Shown here in pieces: positions 1 through 7,439 of a DNA stretch of 64,000 bases. Positions within the stretch are counted from its first letter, which is position 1, and each line of letters begins with the position of its first letter. The notes below the pieces were generated by a model. That model searched no databases, was not told where the DNA came from, and was given only the letters and a program-made list of their open reading frames with translations. The position numbers were made by a program, and so were the translations under genes. Origin of the DNA: an uncultured Anaerolineae bacterium (GTDB taxonomy: Bacteria; Chloroflexota; Anaerolineae; J036; Brachytrichaceae); contig CALGMA010000008.1 of the NCBI GenBank assembly GCA_937959265.1, forward strand, positions 496,001 through 560,000. Reading direction: 5' to 3'.

Positions 1-1
1 G

Positions 2-496
2 GCGTTGGGGTTGCTCGTCTTGCCGGCTTTGCTCGGCTTCTTCACGCCGGCGCGGCCGCTCGGCGCAAGCGCGATCCAAAGCCGAGGAATTGGTTTGACA
101 GCACCCGACCGCGCCGGGACCGTCACGCAGGCGCAACGCGTCGCAACTGGTCCGAAGAACATCCTCGACTGGTTGCGCGAATTCTCGCGCACTGCCGATC
201 TGAGTGTCCTCGAGGGCAAAGAAGCGGATGTGATCGGCTTCGTCTACAAGGATCCACGCGCCAAGCAGGATGAGTTCTGGGTTTCGCGCTTCGCCGTCAG
301 TTGTTGCGTGGCCGATGCGACGGCGCTGGGCTTGCTGGTGCGAACCACAGATGCTGAGATGCTGAAAGCGGATAGCTGGGTGCGTGTGGTCGGCAAGTTC
401 ACGGTGGGTGAATTTGCCGGCGAGCGCATCCCGGTCATCGTCGCCGAGCGTGTGGAGCCCACGCAACAGCCTGCGCAACCCTATCTTTACCCCTGA
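2..496 (+). CDS. TIGR03943 family (YcgQ/DUF1980-like) protein, C-terminal part
   Basis: The frame is open to the left edge of the window, so the 5' end is missing and only about 164 residues are visible. It opens with a hydrophobic stretch typical of the last membrane segment of this family. The soluble C-terminal domain follows: a DW-start segment, then VIGFVYKDP, RFAVSCCVADATALGLLV and WVRVVGKF, which match the conserved core of TIGR03943 proteins. These are partners of YcgR-type permeases and their substrate is not firmly known. The cysteine pair in SCCVADA is a family hallmark. The permease partner would lie upstream, outside the window. The family call is from remembered motif pattern. 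Confidence 0.72.
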   Translation, partial: ALGLLVLPALLGFFTPARPLGASAIQSRGIGLTAPDRAGTVTQAQRVATGPKNILDWLREFSRTADLSVLEGKEADVIGFVYKDPRAKQDEFWVSRFAVSCCVADATALGLLVRTTDAEMLKADSWVRVVGKFTVGEFAGERIPVIVAERVEPTQQPAQPYLYP

Positions 497-522
497 TTTA
501 GCCTGGTGGCTCACGCAAGCAG

Positions 523-598
523 CGACCGGCGACCTGGCGACTTGACCCTTGCCGGCTTGGCGACTTCAGACCGTTGTACTCGCTGCGGGTTCAAGTCG
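523..598. repeat. degenerate heptamer-like repeat with inverted arms
   Basis: The 217-bp gap after the first gene holds a degenerate 7-nt periodic tract (CGACCGG, CGACCTG, GCGACTT, GACCCTT and so on). It also has an inverted repeat, CGACTTGACCC at 538-548 against GGGTTCAAGTCG at 587-598, with one base difference. The style matches other heptamer tracts in this window but the register is weaker here. An imperfect GC-rich hairpin (about 627-654) lies just downstream. No gene is seen in the gap. Confidence 0.4.
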
Positions 599-699
599 CG
601 CTAAGAGCGTATCCGGAAGCGCCATCGGGCAGGCGAAGGCATTGCCTCCCGCCCGCTAGCAAACAGTATTGTTCAGGCCGTTATTTGTGCGCCCATCGC

Positions 700-705
700 T
701 ATAAT
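700..705 (+). promoter_or_regulatory. TATAAT -10 box, leaderless start of M23 gene
   Basis: A perfect TATAAT ends 8 nt before the ATG at 714, which would place transcription initiation at or next to the start codon. No Shine-Dalgarno motif is present and no convincing -35 box is seen. Confidence 0.5.
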
Positions 706-713
706 CCCGATGG

Positions 714-1910
714 ATGAAACGGCGCAGTCGTTATGAACTGCCGTCCCAGGCCCACCACCCATCGCCGACGTTGCCACCTCGCAGGTTCCGGCGCTCTGCC
801 CCTGGATTGTCGCGTTATCTGGCCCACTTCTTCGTCCTCGCCATCCTGGTGGGCGCAGGCTTGCTGGCCAGCGCGCGGCTGATCGTCCCGGCCGATTCGG
901 AGCAGGTGAGTTCCCGTTCGCCCTTCTCCCTGCCCGGCGTGCAGGAGATCAACCGGAGTATCCGTGCGACTATGGAACCGGCCATCGTCGGCGGGTTGCC
1001 GGAGGCGAATCCCGACCTTATCCAGCGCGACTTCGTGCTGCCCGGCAGCGATTCGAGCGCGCTGGCCGGCTCGGCGAGCAAACGGCCGCGCCAACTCAAC
1101 ACCTATTCGGTGGTGGCGGGCGATACCCTCTTCGGCATCGCGCTCAAGTTCGGCCTGACGCCGGAGACCATTTTGTGGTCGAACTACAAGACTCTGAAAG
1201 ATAACCCCGACTTGCTCAGCATCGGCCAGCAGCTCATCATCCCACCGGAAAACGGGTTGATCGTGGACGTCGAGGAGGGCGACACGATTGACGGTTTAGC
1301 GCGTCGCTTTCGCGTGCCGCCGGAGCGCATCGTGAGCGAGCCGATCAACGGCCTGCGCGACATCAACCAGCCACTGCGCATCGGCCAGATCATCTACGTG
1401 CCGGGTGGCGAGCGCGAGACGGTGATCTGGCAAGTGCCGAAACCGGTCGAGGTGAGGCGTACGGCGGCCGGCGTGCGCGTCTATCGTGTGGGCGTGTGCG
1501 GCGAAGTCGCCATCCCGCCGTTGGGCACGGGGTCGTTCGTGTGGCCGGCCAACCGGCGCTATTTGTCGGGCTATAACTTCAGCAACGTACATCCGGGCCT
1601 GGACATCGCGGGCCGCCTGGGTGAGCCGATCTATGCTTCGGATGCCGGCACGGTGATCTACGCTGGCTACTCGTTGAATGCGGCCGGCCGGCCGGTGGGC
1701 TACGGCCAGTACGTCGTGCTCGATCACGGCAATGGCTATCAAACCCTCTACGCTCACGCCAGCCAGCTCTATGTGCGGTGCGGCCAGCAGGTGCAACGCG
1801 GCGCAGTGATTGCGGCGATCGGATCGGTTGGCCGCTCGACCGGCCCGCATCTGCACTACGAGATTCGCTACGGCAGCCGCGCAGTCAATCCGTGGTCTCT
1901 GTTGCCGTGA
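714..1910 (+). CDS. LysM/M23 family metallopeptidase
   Basis: Predicted envelope peptidoglycan hydrolase of 398 aa. A basic N-terminus is followed by one transmembrane segment (about residues 33-57). Two LysM domains follow (about 128-178 and 180-232, each with a GDT.. core and a GQ.hIIP end), which bind glycan strands. A C-terminal M23 (lysostaphin-type) domain spans about 286-395. The zinc/catalytic motifs are visible: HPGLDIA for HxxxD, YAHASQL, and GPHLHYEIR. The start is set by ATG at 714, right behind a TATAAT box. A second, divergent copy lies immediately downstream, so this is a tandem pair of cell-wall remodelling enzymes. Confidence 0.9.
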   Translation: MKRRSRYELPSQAHHPSPTLPPRRFRRSAPGLSRYLAHFFVLAILVGAGLLASARLIVPADSEQVSSRSPFSLPGVQEINRSIRATMEPAIVGGLPEANPDLIQRDFVLPGSDSSALAGSASKRPRQLNTYSVVAGDTLFGIALKFGLTPETILWSNYKTLKDNPDLLSIGQQLIIPPENGLIVDVEEGDTIDGLARRFRVPPERIVSEPINGLRDINQPLRIGQIIYVPGGERETVIWQVPKPVEVRRTAAGVRVYRVGVCGEVAIPPLGTGSFVWPANRRYLSGYNFSNVHPGLDIAGRLGEPIYASDAGTVIYAGYSLNAAGRPVGYGQYVVLDHGNGYQTLYAHASQLYVRCGQQVQRGAVIAAIGSVGRSTGPHLHYEIRYGSRAVNPWSLLP

Positions 1911-1933
1911 CGGTAGAATAATAGCCTTTCGTG

Positions 1934-1989
1934 TCACCCTCCGGGCAGCGCATGCGCCGAGTCATCGGCACCGGCGTTTCGGAGGGTGA
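1934..1989. repeat. 10-bp inverted repeat (stem-loop) between the two M23 genes
   Basis: TCACCCTCCG (1934-1943) and CGGAGGGTGA (1980-1989) are perfectly complementary, with a smaller internal complementarity (CCGA/TCGG) in the loop. There is no T-run, so a simple intrinsic terminator is unlikely. The right arm contains a GGAGG sequence ahead of the next gene's possible GTG start at 1986. Confidence 0.5.
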
Positions 1990-2006
1990 TTCGTGCATCG
2001 TGCATC

Positions 2007-3233
2007 ATGGACTCGGAACGGAATAATGAAGTTGCCGGGCGCCAATGGTTCATCGCGCATACGCAGCGCTTAGCGCGGCTGGCGCGCGAGCGCGCGACCA
2101 GAACGATGTCGGCCTCGCAGGCGCTGTTGCGTTCGGAAGATGCGCGCTGGCGTGCCCTCGTTGTCGTTGGACGTTTCACGGCACATAGCGCGATCGTCTG
2201 CGTGCTGGTCTTGGCCGTGATCCTGGCTGGCCTGGGTGCAGGAGCCGCCGGCAGGAGCGGCGCAGTGGCGATCGCTGTGCCCACGCCGTCCGGCGCGACT
2301 CAGGGCGGTGGCCGTTCGCCAACCATCCTCACCGGAGGCGGCATTCTTGCTGTGCCTGGTGGACCGTTCAGCCCATTCCCGGCCGTCGGCGCGGCGAATC
2401 AGGATTCGTCGCTCATCGTGCGTGACCTGGTGTTCGTAGCAGCCAAGCCGGCCGAGTCGCGGACCGGCATCATCACCTACACTGTCAAGCCTGGTGACAA
2501 CGTCGAGACCATCGCTCAGCGCTTCGGCCTGCTGCCTACCACGATTGTGTGGTCGAACCGAGAGATCGAGGATAACCCTGACGTGTTGCGGGTTGGCCAG
2601 GTGCTCAACATCTTGCCGGTGGACGGCATTTTGTACACGGTCGAGGCCAACGACACCCTCTCGAGCATTGCGGAGCGATTCAAGGCCAAAGTGGACGATA
2701 TCCTGAATTCGCCGTTAAACAGTTTGGCAAATGGCGCGAATCTGCTGCCCGGCATGCGGATCGTTGTGCCCGGCGGTGTCAAGCCGTTTGTCCCGCGTGT
2801 CGTCCAGGTTGATGTCAGGCGCGCGCCGGCCAGCGGCTCCGGCTATACCGGACCTGCCCCTCGCTTTACTGCCGGAGGAGCGTTCGCCTGGCCAACGCGC
2901 GGCTACATCTCTCAGGGCTTCCGCTATTATCACCGTGCCATTGATATCGCCAACGCCATCGGCATACCTATCTATGCATCCGACGGTGGCTATGTGACCT
3001 ACGCCGGCTGGAGCAACGTCGGCTATGGTTACATGGTGCAGATAGACCACGGTAACGGCTTCTCCACACTCTACGCACACCTGAGCCAGTGGTATGTGGA
3101 CCCCGGCCAGGCGGTCTCGCGCGGGCAAATCATCGGCGCGATGGGCAGCACCGGCAATTCGACCGGTCCACACCTGCACTTCGAGATTCGCTACGGCAGC
3201 GTGCCGCAAAATCCGCTCGTCTATTTGCCGTAG
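2007..3233 (+). CDS. LysM/M23 family metallopeptidase (second copy)
   Basis: Paralogue of the preceding gene, 408 aa from ATG 2007. An in-frame GTG at 1986 would add 7 residues. A cytoplasmic N-terminus is followed by a transmembrane segment near residues 60-85 and a Gly/Pro-rich linker. Two LysM domains follow (YTVKPGDNVETIAQRFG and YTVEANDTLSSIAERF cores). The C-terminal M23 domain has YYHRAIDIA (HxxxD), YAHLSQW and GPHLHFEIR. It should cleave peptidoglycan cross-links in the envelope. The pair probably arose by duplication; the linker and N-terminal parts have diverged most. No clear Shine-Dalgarno site supports either start, so the N-terminus is uncertain. Confidence 0.88.
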   Translation: MDSERNNEVAGRQWFIAHTQRLARLARERATRTMSASQALLRSEDARWRALVVVGRFTAHSAIVCVLVLAVILAGLGAGAAGRSGAVAIAVPTPSGATQGGGRSPTILTGGGILAVPGGPFSPFPAVGAANQDSSLIVRDLVFVAAKPAESRTGIITYTVKPGDNVETIAQRFGLLPTTIVWSNREIEDNPDVLRVGQVLNILPVDGILYTVEANDTLSSIAERFKAKVDDILNSPLNSLANGANLLPGMRIVVPGGVKPFVPRVVQVDVRRAPASGSGYTGPAPRFTAGGAFAWPTRGYISQGFRYYHRAIDIANAIGIPIYASDGGYVTYAGWSNVGYGYMVQIDHGNGFSTLYAHLSQWYVDPGQAVSRGQIIGAMGSTGNSTGPHLHFEIRYGSVPQNPLVYLP

Positions 3234-3339
3234 TTGGTGGTGCTGAATCGCACAGATGCAGCCACGGATGCGCTGGGCTTTTATCTTCCGTTACAATTCG
3301 GCCTCATACCCAAGCTGGTACCGGTAATTGCACAGGCCT

Positions 3340-4140
3340 ATGACAACCGACTCCGTAAAGCTCCCTCGCATCATCGCCGCGATCCATCTGTTGCCGTCCC
3401 GGGAATCCTTTCGCCCCGACTTTCAACCCTTGCAGAAGATCATTGACCATGCGCTGATCCACGCCCAGATTGCCTACGAAGGCGGGGTGCGTGCGTTCTA
3501 TTTCCAAGATGTGAATGACACGCCGGTCGGTCCGCATGTGGCCGAACACACCGTGTCGCACATGACGACAGTTGGTCAGGAACTTCGTCGCGCCTTCCCC
3601 GACGTGGCGTTGGGCGTATGTCTGATGCAGAACAGCGGCAAGGAATCCATCGAGATCGCGCATGCCATCGGCGCGCAGTTCGTGCGCATCAAGGTCTACG
3701 TCGGCGCGATGTTGAAGGCTGAGGGGATCGTGCAGGGCGTGGCTTACGAAGCCATCAAGACGCGCCATCACCTGAATGCACACTACATTAAGATCCTAGC
3801 CGATGTATATGATCGGTTGGGCGAGCCTCTGGCGCCCATTCCGCTGCCGGATATGTGCCGTCAAGCTGTCGAGTTCGGTCGCGCCGACGGCCTTATTCTG
3901 ACCGGTCGGACGCCCGAACAATCCATTCGCATGTTCGACGAGGTGAAACCCCTCAAACTGCCCGTTCCGCTCATCCTGGGCGGTGGCGCTTCGGCGCAAG
4001 CGATGAAGTTCTTCATCAACCGGGCCGACCATTTCATCGTGCACGCTGCGTTCATTCGCCGTGGCCTGCCGTCCCGCAACGGCGTGCCGGTCGAGTGGGA
4101 TGTCGAGAAGGTGCGGGAATTGGTTGCTCTGGCGAAGTGA
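3340..4140 (+). CDS. BtpA/SgcQ family TIM-barrel protein
   Basis: 266 aa from ATG 3340; an in-frame TTG at 3328 adds four residues and a stop (TAA) lies just before it. The pattern of the BtpA family is clear: IHLLPSRESF near the start, then YEGGVRAFYFQDVNDTPVGP, IGAQFVRIKVYVGAM, DGLILTGRTP and LILGGGASAQ, which trace alternating strands of a TIM barrel with a C-terminal phosphate-binding loop. BtpA in cyanobacteria affects photosystem I accumulation, and SgcQ-like members sit in sugar gene clusters; the reaction is unknown. The next gene is a PfkB sugar kinase, which favours a sugar-related role here. A TACAAT at 3292-3297 may be the promoter. Confidence 0.75.
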   Translation: MTTDSVKLPRIIAAIHLLPSRESFRPDFQPLQKIIDHALIHAQIAYEGGVRAFYFQDVNDTPVGPHVAEHTVSHMTTVGQELRRAFPDVALGVCLMQNSGKESIEIAHAIGAQFVRIKVYVGAMLKAEGIVQGVAYEAIKTRHHLNAHYIKILADVYDRLGEPLAPIPLPDMCRQAVEFGRADGLILTGRTPEQSIRMFDEVKPLKLPVPLILGGGASAQAMKFFINRADHFIVHAAFIRRGLPSRNGVPVEWDVEKVRELVALAK

Positions 4141-4196
4141 ACTGAGCGCCAAGGAGCGAGAGCCGCGATTGGGCGTCAAGGCGCAAGAATCGCAGG

Positions 4197-5318
4197 ATGA
4201 CCAGCGTGCTTGCCCTTCGTCATTCGATTCCGGGTTCTCGTGAATTGCTGTGTTGTGGGGGACTGCGCACCGATTACATCATCACTGCCCGCGGCGAAGC
4301 ACGGCTGATGGAGATGGGCGGCAACGCGCTCTACGCCGCTGCCGGCGCGCGGGTGTGGCTGGAACGCGTCGCCATCCTTGCTCGCGTTGGTGAGAGCTAC
4401 CCACCTAGCTGGCTGGATGACCTGCGCGGCTACGGCTTCGATGTGCGCGGCATTCGCCGGGTGCCTGGCCCCCAGGATCATCGCACGTTTTACGCCTACC
4501 TCGACGAGAACACGCGCGTGGATACCGAGCCATCCAGGCACTTCGCCCGCCTGGGCTTGGCGTTGCCCGCTGCGCTGCGCGACTACGTGCATTCCACGCT
4601 CGGCCAGGACGATCCCCATCGCTACGAACCGCTCGCTTTTACTCCCGAAGACCTTGAGCTGTACTTCTCGGCGCGCAATCCAGCCTCCGCCTCCCCACTT
4701 CCAACTCCCGATCCTCCCAAACCGCCAGAGGTCGGGGGTGGCAAGTCGGAAGTTGGCCTGCATATCGCCCCCAGCAGCATTCGCACGCAACGGTATCTGC
4801 CCGAGGTGGCGCGACGCCATGGCGTGCGCGTCGTCAGCGCCGATCCAGGTGAACGCGCGATGCAACCTGCACTGATGCCGTATGTGGAAGAGATGTTGGC
4901 GCAGGTGGACATCTTTCTACCGAGCGACCAGGAAGCCGAAAGCCTGTTTCGTGACGAACCGGCGAAGGTGGATGTCCGGCAATGCGCCGAATGGTTCGCC
5001 GACCACGGGCCGCGCGTGGTGGTGCTTAAGCTTGGCGCGGACGGTGCGCTGGTGCACGAGCGCGGCAGCAGGCGATTTTGGCATGTGCCGGCGCTGCCGG
5101 TGCGCGTCGTGGACGTGACCGGTGCAGGTGACGCATTTTGTGGCGGTTTCATGGCCGACTTCATCGCGCATGGCGACCCCATACGTGCGGCCATCACCGG
5201 CACAGTGTCGGCTTCGCTTGCCGTCCAAGATTACGGTCCCCTCTCCATCCTTGGTGCAACCGAGGATGAAATAGACCACCGCGCGTCGCTGCTTCGAGCT
5301 TATGTGAATGCTGTTTAG
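4197..5318 (+). CDS. PfkB family carbohydrate kinase
   Basis: 373 aa, ribokinase-like fold. The N-terminal GG motif (MEMGGNALYAAAGARVWL) and the C-terminal PfkB signature VDVTGAGDAFCGGFMADF, with the catalytic Asp and anion hole, are intact, so an active sugar or nucleoside kinase is likely. The substrate cannot be told from sequence. Residues about 167-187 are a Pro/Gly-rich insert that corresponds exactly to a 63-bp tract of nine heptamers (see repeat at 4696-4758); it splits the normal fold between a helix and the strand beginning LHIAP. The gene follows the BtpA-like gene by 56 bp. Confidence 0.85.
   Translation: MTSVLALRHSIPGSRELLCCGGLRTDYIITARGEARLMEMGGNALYAAAGARVWLERVAILARVGESYPPSWLDDLRGYGFDVRGIRRVPGPQDHRTFYAYLDENTRVDTEPSRHFARLGLALPAALRDYVHSTLGQDDPHRYEPLAFTPEDLELYFSARNPASASPLPTPDPPKPPEVGGGKSEVGLHIAPSSIRTQRYLPEVARRHGVRVVSADPGERAMQPALMPYVEEMLAQVDIFLPSDQEAESLFRDEPAKVDVRQCAEWFADHGPRVVVLKLGADGALVHERGSRRFWHVPALPVRVVDVTGAGDAFCGGFMADFIAHGDPIRAAITGTVSASLAVQDYGPLSILGATEDEIDHRASLLRAYVNAV
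4696..4758 (+). repeat. in-frame heptamer repeat (9 units) inside the PfkB gene
   Basis: In 7-nt register the tract reads CACTTCC, AACTCCC, GATCCTC, CCAAACC, GCCAGAG, GTCGGGG, GTGGCAA, GTCGGAA, GTTGGCC. The first units are pyrimidine-rich and the last ones resemble their reverse complements, giving an imperfect hairpin. Nine heptamers are 63 bp, so the reading frame is kept and a 21-residue insert results. Confidence 0.65.
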
Positions 5319-5626
5319 TGCAAGTCACCGCCTGTCGCCAGGTTGCTTTGGTTGCAATTCTTGCACGCGTCAGGTTGCTCACGATCCGCTCATTCTTCTG
5401 GATCTTCGCCGCAGCCCTTCCGATGCAGAAATCTAACACCAGGCTGCGAGGCTGTCGAGAAAATTCACAGGTTCGTCGCTGACACGTCAGGTGAATATTG
5501 TTGCAGGTATACAATTCAGCTGTCGCCGGCCGCTGTCTGCCTCGCCCAGTTCGTCTGCCGAACAACCAGCAAAACTTCGACCGATTCGCTATCCTGACGC
5601 GCGTATCCAGGAACTTGCTTGAGCGC
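5319..5626. other. gene-free stretch with a possible promoter
   Basis: No convincing coding frame is seen on either strand. A strong extended -10-like TATACAAT lies at 5508-5515, upstream of the small gene that follows. Its -35 region is not recognisable. Confidence 0.4.
5508..5515 (+). promoter_or_regulatory. possible -10 box (TATACAAT) for the small ORF
   Basis: TATACAAT is a near-consensus -10 element about 130 nt before the small ORF's ATG. A CTGACA sits at 5479-5484, but the spacing of about 25 nt is too long for a standard promoter, so this rests on the -10 alone. Confidence 0.3.
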
Positions 5627-5634
5627 AAAGGAGG
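5627..5634 (+). promoter_or_regulatory. strong Shine-Dalgarno site AAAGGAGG
   Basis: AAAGGAGG is complementary to the 16S rRNA tail and lies 9 nt before ATG 5644. It is the best ribosome binding site in the window and is the main reason to call the small gene. Confidence 0.6.
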
Positions 5635-5643
5635 TTTTATAAG

Positions 5644-5841
5644 ATGCTCAGGAAGATTGACGACAAACTGCATGAGTTCGCGGATCGTGTGTTCGAGACG
5701 CTTGGTTACCACCGCTATCCGCCGCCGGTGCGGTTGACTCGCATCGTCATCGTGCGCGTGCCCGAGCACCAGCGACAAGCGCCGACATCGTTCCCGTCGC
5801 ATGTGCAGCCGAATGCGCTGATCACTCGCCGCCAGTTTTGA
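5644..5841 (+). CDS. small hypothetical protein (65 aa)
   Basis: Not recognised. It begins MLRKIDDKLHEFADRVFE, an amphipathic helix, followed by a tyrosine/proline segment and a short beta-like run RLTRIVIVRVP; the end is basic. There is no signal peptide, membrane segment or cysteine. The call rests on the very strong AAAGGAGG site at ideal spacing. It stands alone between pfkB and the M20 hydrolase. The C-terminal third has low-complexity composition and may be unconstrained. No function is proposed. Confidence 0.42.
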   Translation: MLRKIDDKLHEFADRVFETLGYHRYPPPVRLTRIVIVRVPEHQRQAPTSFPSHVQPNALITRRQF

Positions 5842-6162
5842 TGACATTGCAACTTCTGATGGCTTATGCGCGAACAAGTGTGCCGTTCCGGGCGTTTGCA
5901 ATCGCTTTTACTTGGGATGTGCCAACGCCTGGGATGGTGAAACCGATCCATTTCTCAAAATCCGGCGAAGATTGGGCTGGTGCGAGGGCAGCCTGATCTT
6001 TGCATACCTCCTTGTTTCGTCGGTTGGCACAGGCCGGGCGACGTCGTGCCAATCCGTTCCTTCCATATGGATTCCGAGTCTGGGTGAGTAAGACTGACCG
6101 TGTGAGCTTCGTCTGTCGAAGCTCGGGTCGTACCCCTCAAATGCCCTTTGCCCTGCTTGCGC
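5842..6162. other. gene-free stretch
   Basis: About 320 bp without a supported gene on either strand. Short minus-strand open frames here lack start signals and plausible protein composition. No repeat or strong hairpin was noticed; the only signal is the -10 box at its right end. Confidence 0.45.
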
Positions 6163-6168
6163 TATCAT
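6163..6168 (+). promoter_or_regulatory. TATCAT -10 box, leaderless start of M20 gene
   Basis: TATCAT ends 7 nt before ATG 6176, the spacing expected if transcription begins at the start codon. No Shine-Dalgarno motif is present. Confidence 0.45.
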
Positions 6169-6175
6169 CGGGCGT

Positions 6176-7363
6176 ATGACAGCGCGACAGCGGCCTTCGC
6201 ATACCCTCGTCTGTGCGGAGCGACTTGCCCCTCAGCTCATCGCATGGCGCCGCGCCATCCACCAACGCCCCGAATTGGGTTTTCATGAGTTCGAGACAGC
6301 GCGGCTAATAGCCGGCGAGCTATCAGCGATGGGTATCGAGCCTCGCGCTGGAGTAGGCAAGACCGGTGTCGTCGCCGACATCGCTGCAGACCGCCCCGGC
6401 CGGTGGATCGCGTTGCGCGCCGACATGGATGCGCTGCCCATCCATGAGGAGAACAAATGCGACTATCGTTCGCGCACGCCCGGCGTCATGCATGCGTGCG
6501 GGCATGATGCGCACACAGCGATGCTCCTCGGCGCAGCAGCGTTGTTCGTCCAGCATCCACCGGCTGGAGGCGGCGTGCGACTCATCTTCCAGCCTTGCGA
6601 AGAAGACACCGACGACGAAGGCCTGAGTGGCGCGCAGCGCATGGTCATTGAGGGCGCGATGGATGGCATGAGCGCAGTACTTGCGTTGCACGTCACGCCG
6701 CTGCTGCCGGTTGGCAAAGTCGGCTACGATGAGGCGATCTCGGCTAGGGTAGATGACTTCGTCCTCACCTTGCGTGGTCCGGGCGGACACGCCGCAACCC
6801 CTAACCTGACCGTGGATACAGTGATGGTGTTAGGCCAGGTGATCGGTGCGCTGTATGCCGGCATACCGCGTGCTGTTGATCCCATGCAGCCGGCGGTGCT
6901 GACCATCGGCTCGGTCCATGGCGGCTGCGCCAACAATGTAATCCCTTCGGAGATCCGACTGACCGGTACTCTGCGCGCCCGAAGCGCTGAGGCCCGCTTG
7001 TCGGCTATGCGTGCGTGCGGTCGCGCAGTTGCTCTGGCGGAGGCGCTGGGTGCTGAGGTGGAATGGTATTGGGCACAGCCGGCGCACCCACTCTCGCTCA
7101 ATGAGCATGCAGCGCTCGATGCGCTGATCCGTACTGCGCGCAACCTGCTCGGCCCCGACTGCGTCGCCGATAATCGTGGGCTGGGTTTGGGTGGTGAGGA
7201 TTTCACCTACTTCGCGCAGAGGGCGCCCGGCGCAATGCTCTACCTCGGTGCGCAAATCGCGGGGCATGGCGAATGGCACACGCCAACGTTCGACATAGAT
7301 GAGCGGGCGCTGACCATTGGTGCGGCCATTCTGTATGAGTCGGCGAGCTCGTTGATGATGTGA
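6176..7363 (+). CDS. M20 family metal-dependent amidohydrolase
   Basis: 395 aa. Matches the M20D group (hippurate hydrolase / N-acyl-amino-acid amidohydrolase, IAA-amino-acid hydrolase type). Visible motifs: WRRAIHQRPELGFHEFET near the N-terminus, RADMDALPIHEE, the metal site MHACGHDAHTAMLLGAA with Cys/His ligands, LIFQPCEEDTDDEG with the acidic pair, a dimerisation domain (GGHAATPN), and the C-terminal GLGGEDFTYFAQRAPGAMLYLG. The enzyme should hydrolyse N-acylated amino acids or related amides in the cytoplasm; the exact substrate is unknown. The start codon sits just behind a -10 box, suggesting a leaderless message. Confidence 0.88.
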   Translation: MTARQRPSHTLVCAERLAPQLIAWRRAIHQRPELGFHEFETARLIAGELSAMGIEPRAGVGKTGVVADIAADRPGRWIALRADMDALPIHEENKCDYRSRTPGVMHACGHDAHTAMLLGAAALFVQHPPAGGGVRLIFQPCEEDTDDEGLSGAQRMVIEGAMDGMSAVLALHVTPLLPVGKVGYDEAISARVDDFVLTLRGPGGHAATPNLTVDTVMVLGQVIGALYAGIPRAVDPMQPAVLTIGSVHGGCANNVIPSEIRLTGTLRARSAEARLSAMRACGRAVALAEALGAEVEWYWAQPAHPLSLNEHAALDALIRTARNLLGPDCVADNRGLGLGGEDFTYFAQRAPGAMLYLGAQIAGHGEWHTPTFDIDERALTIGAAILYESASSLMM

Positions 7364-7439
7364 TGCGCGCTATCCGTTCGATCTTCAAAGGCCATCGTTG
7401 ATTCGTTCAAGTTCATCGAATGCAAAGGGGAAGTGCTCT

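Noticed and set aside
627-654. GC hairpin with GGCATTGCC centre as a second copy of the MITE-like element
   Set aside because: It shares only the short GGCATTGCC core; the 11-bp terminal repeats are absent.
1934-1989. Cyclic-di-AMP (ydaO) riboswitch upstream of a LysM/M23 gene
   Set aside because: Such switches often precede cell-wall hydrolase genes, but this region is a short simple hairpin without the large conserved core.
5194-5901. 235-aa minus-strand open frame after pfkB
   Set aside because: It overlaps the pfkB 3' end and a plus-strand gene with a strong ribosome site, has no start signal and no recognisable motif.
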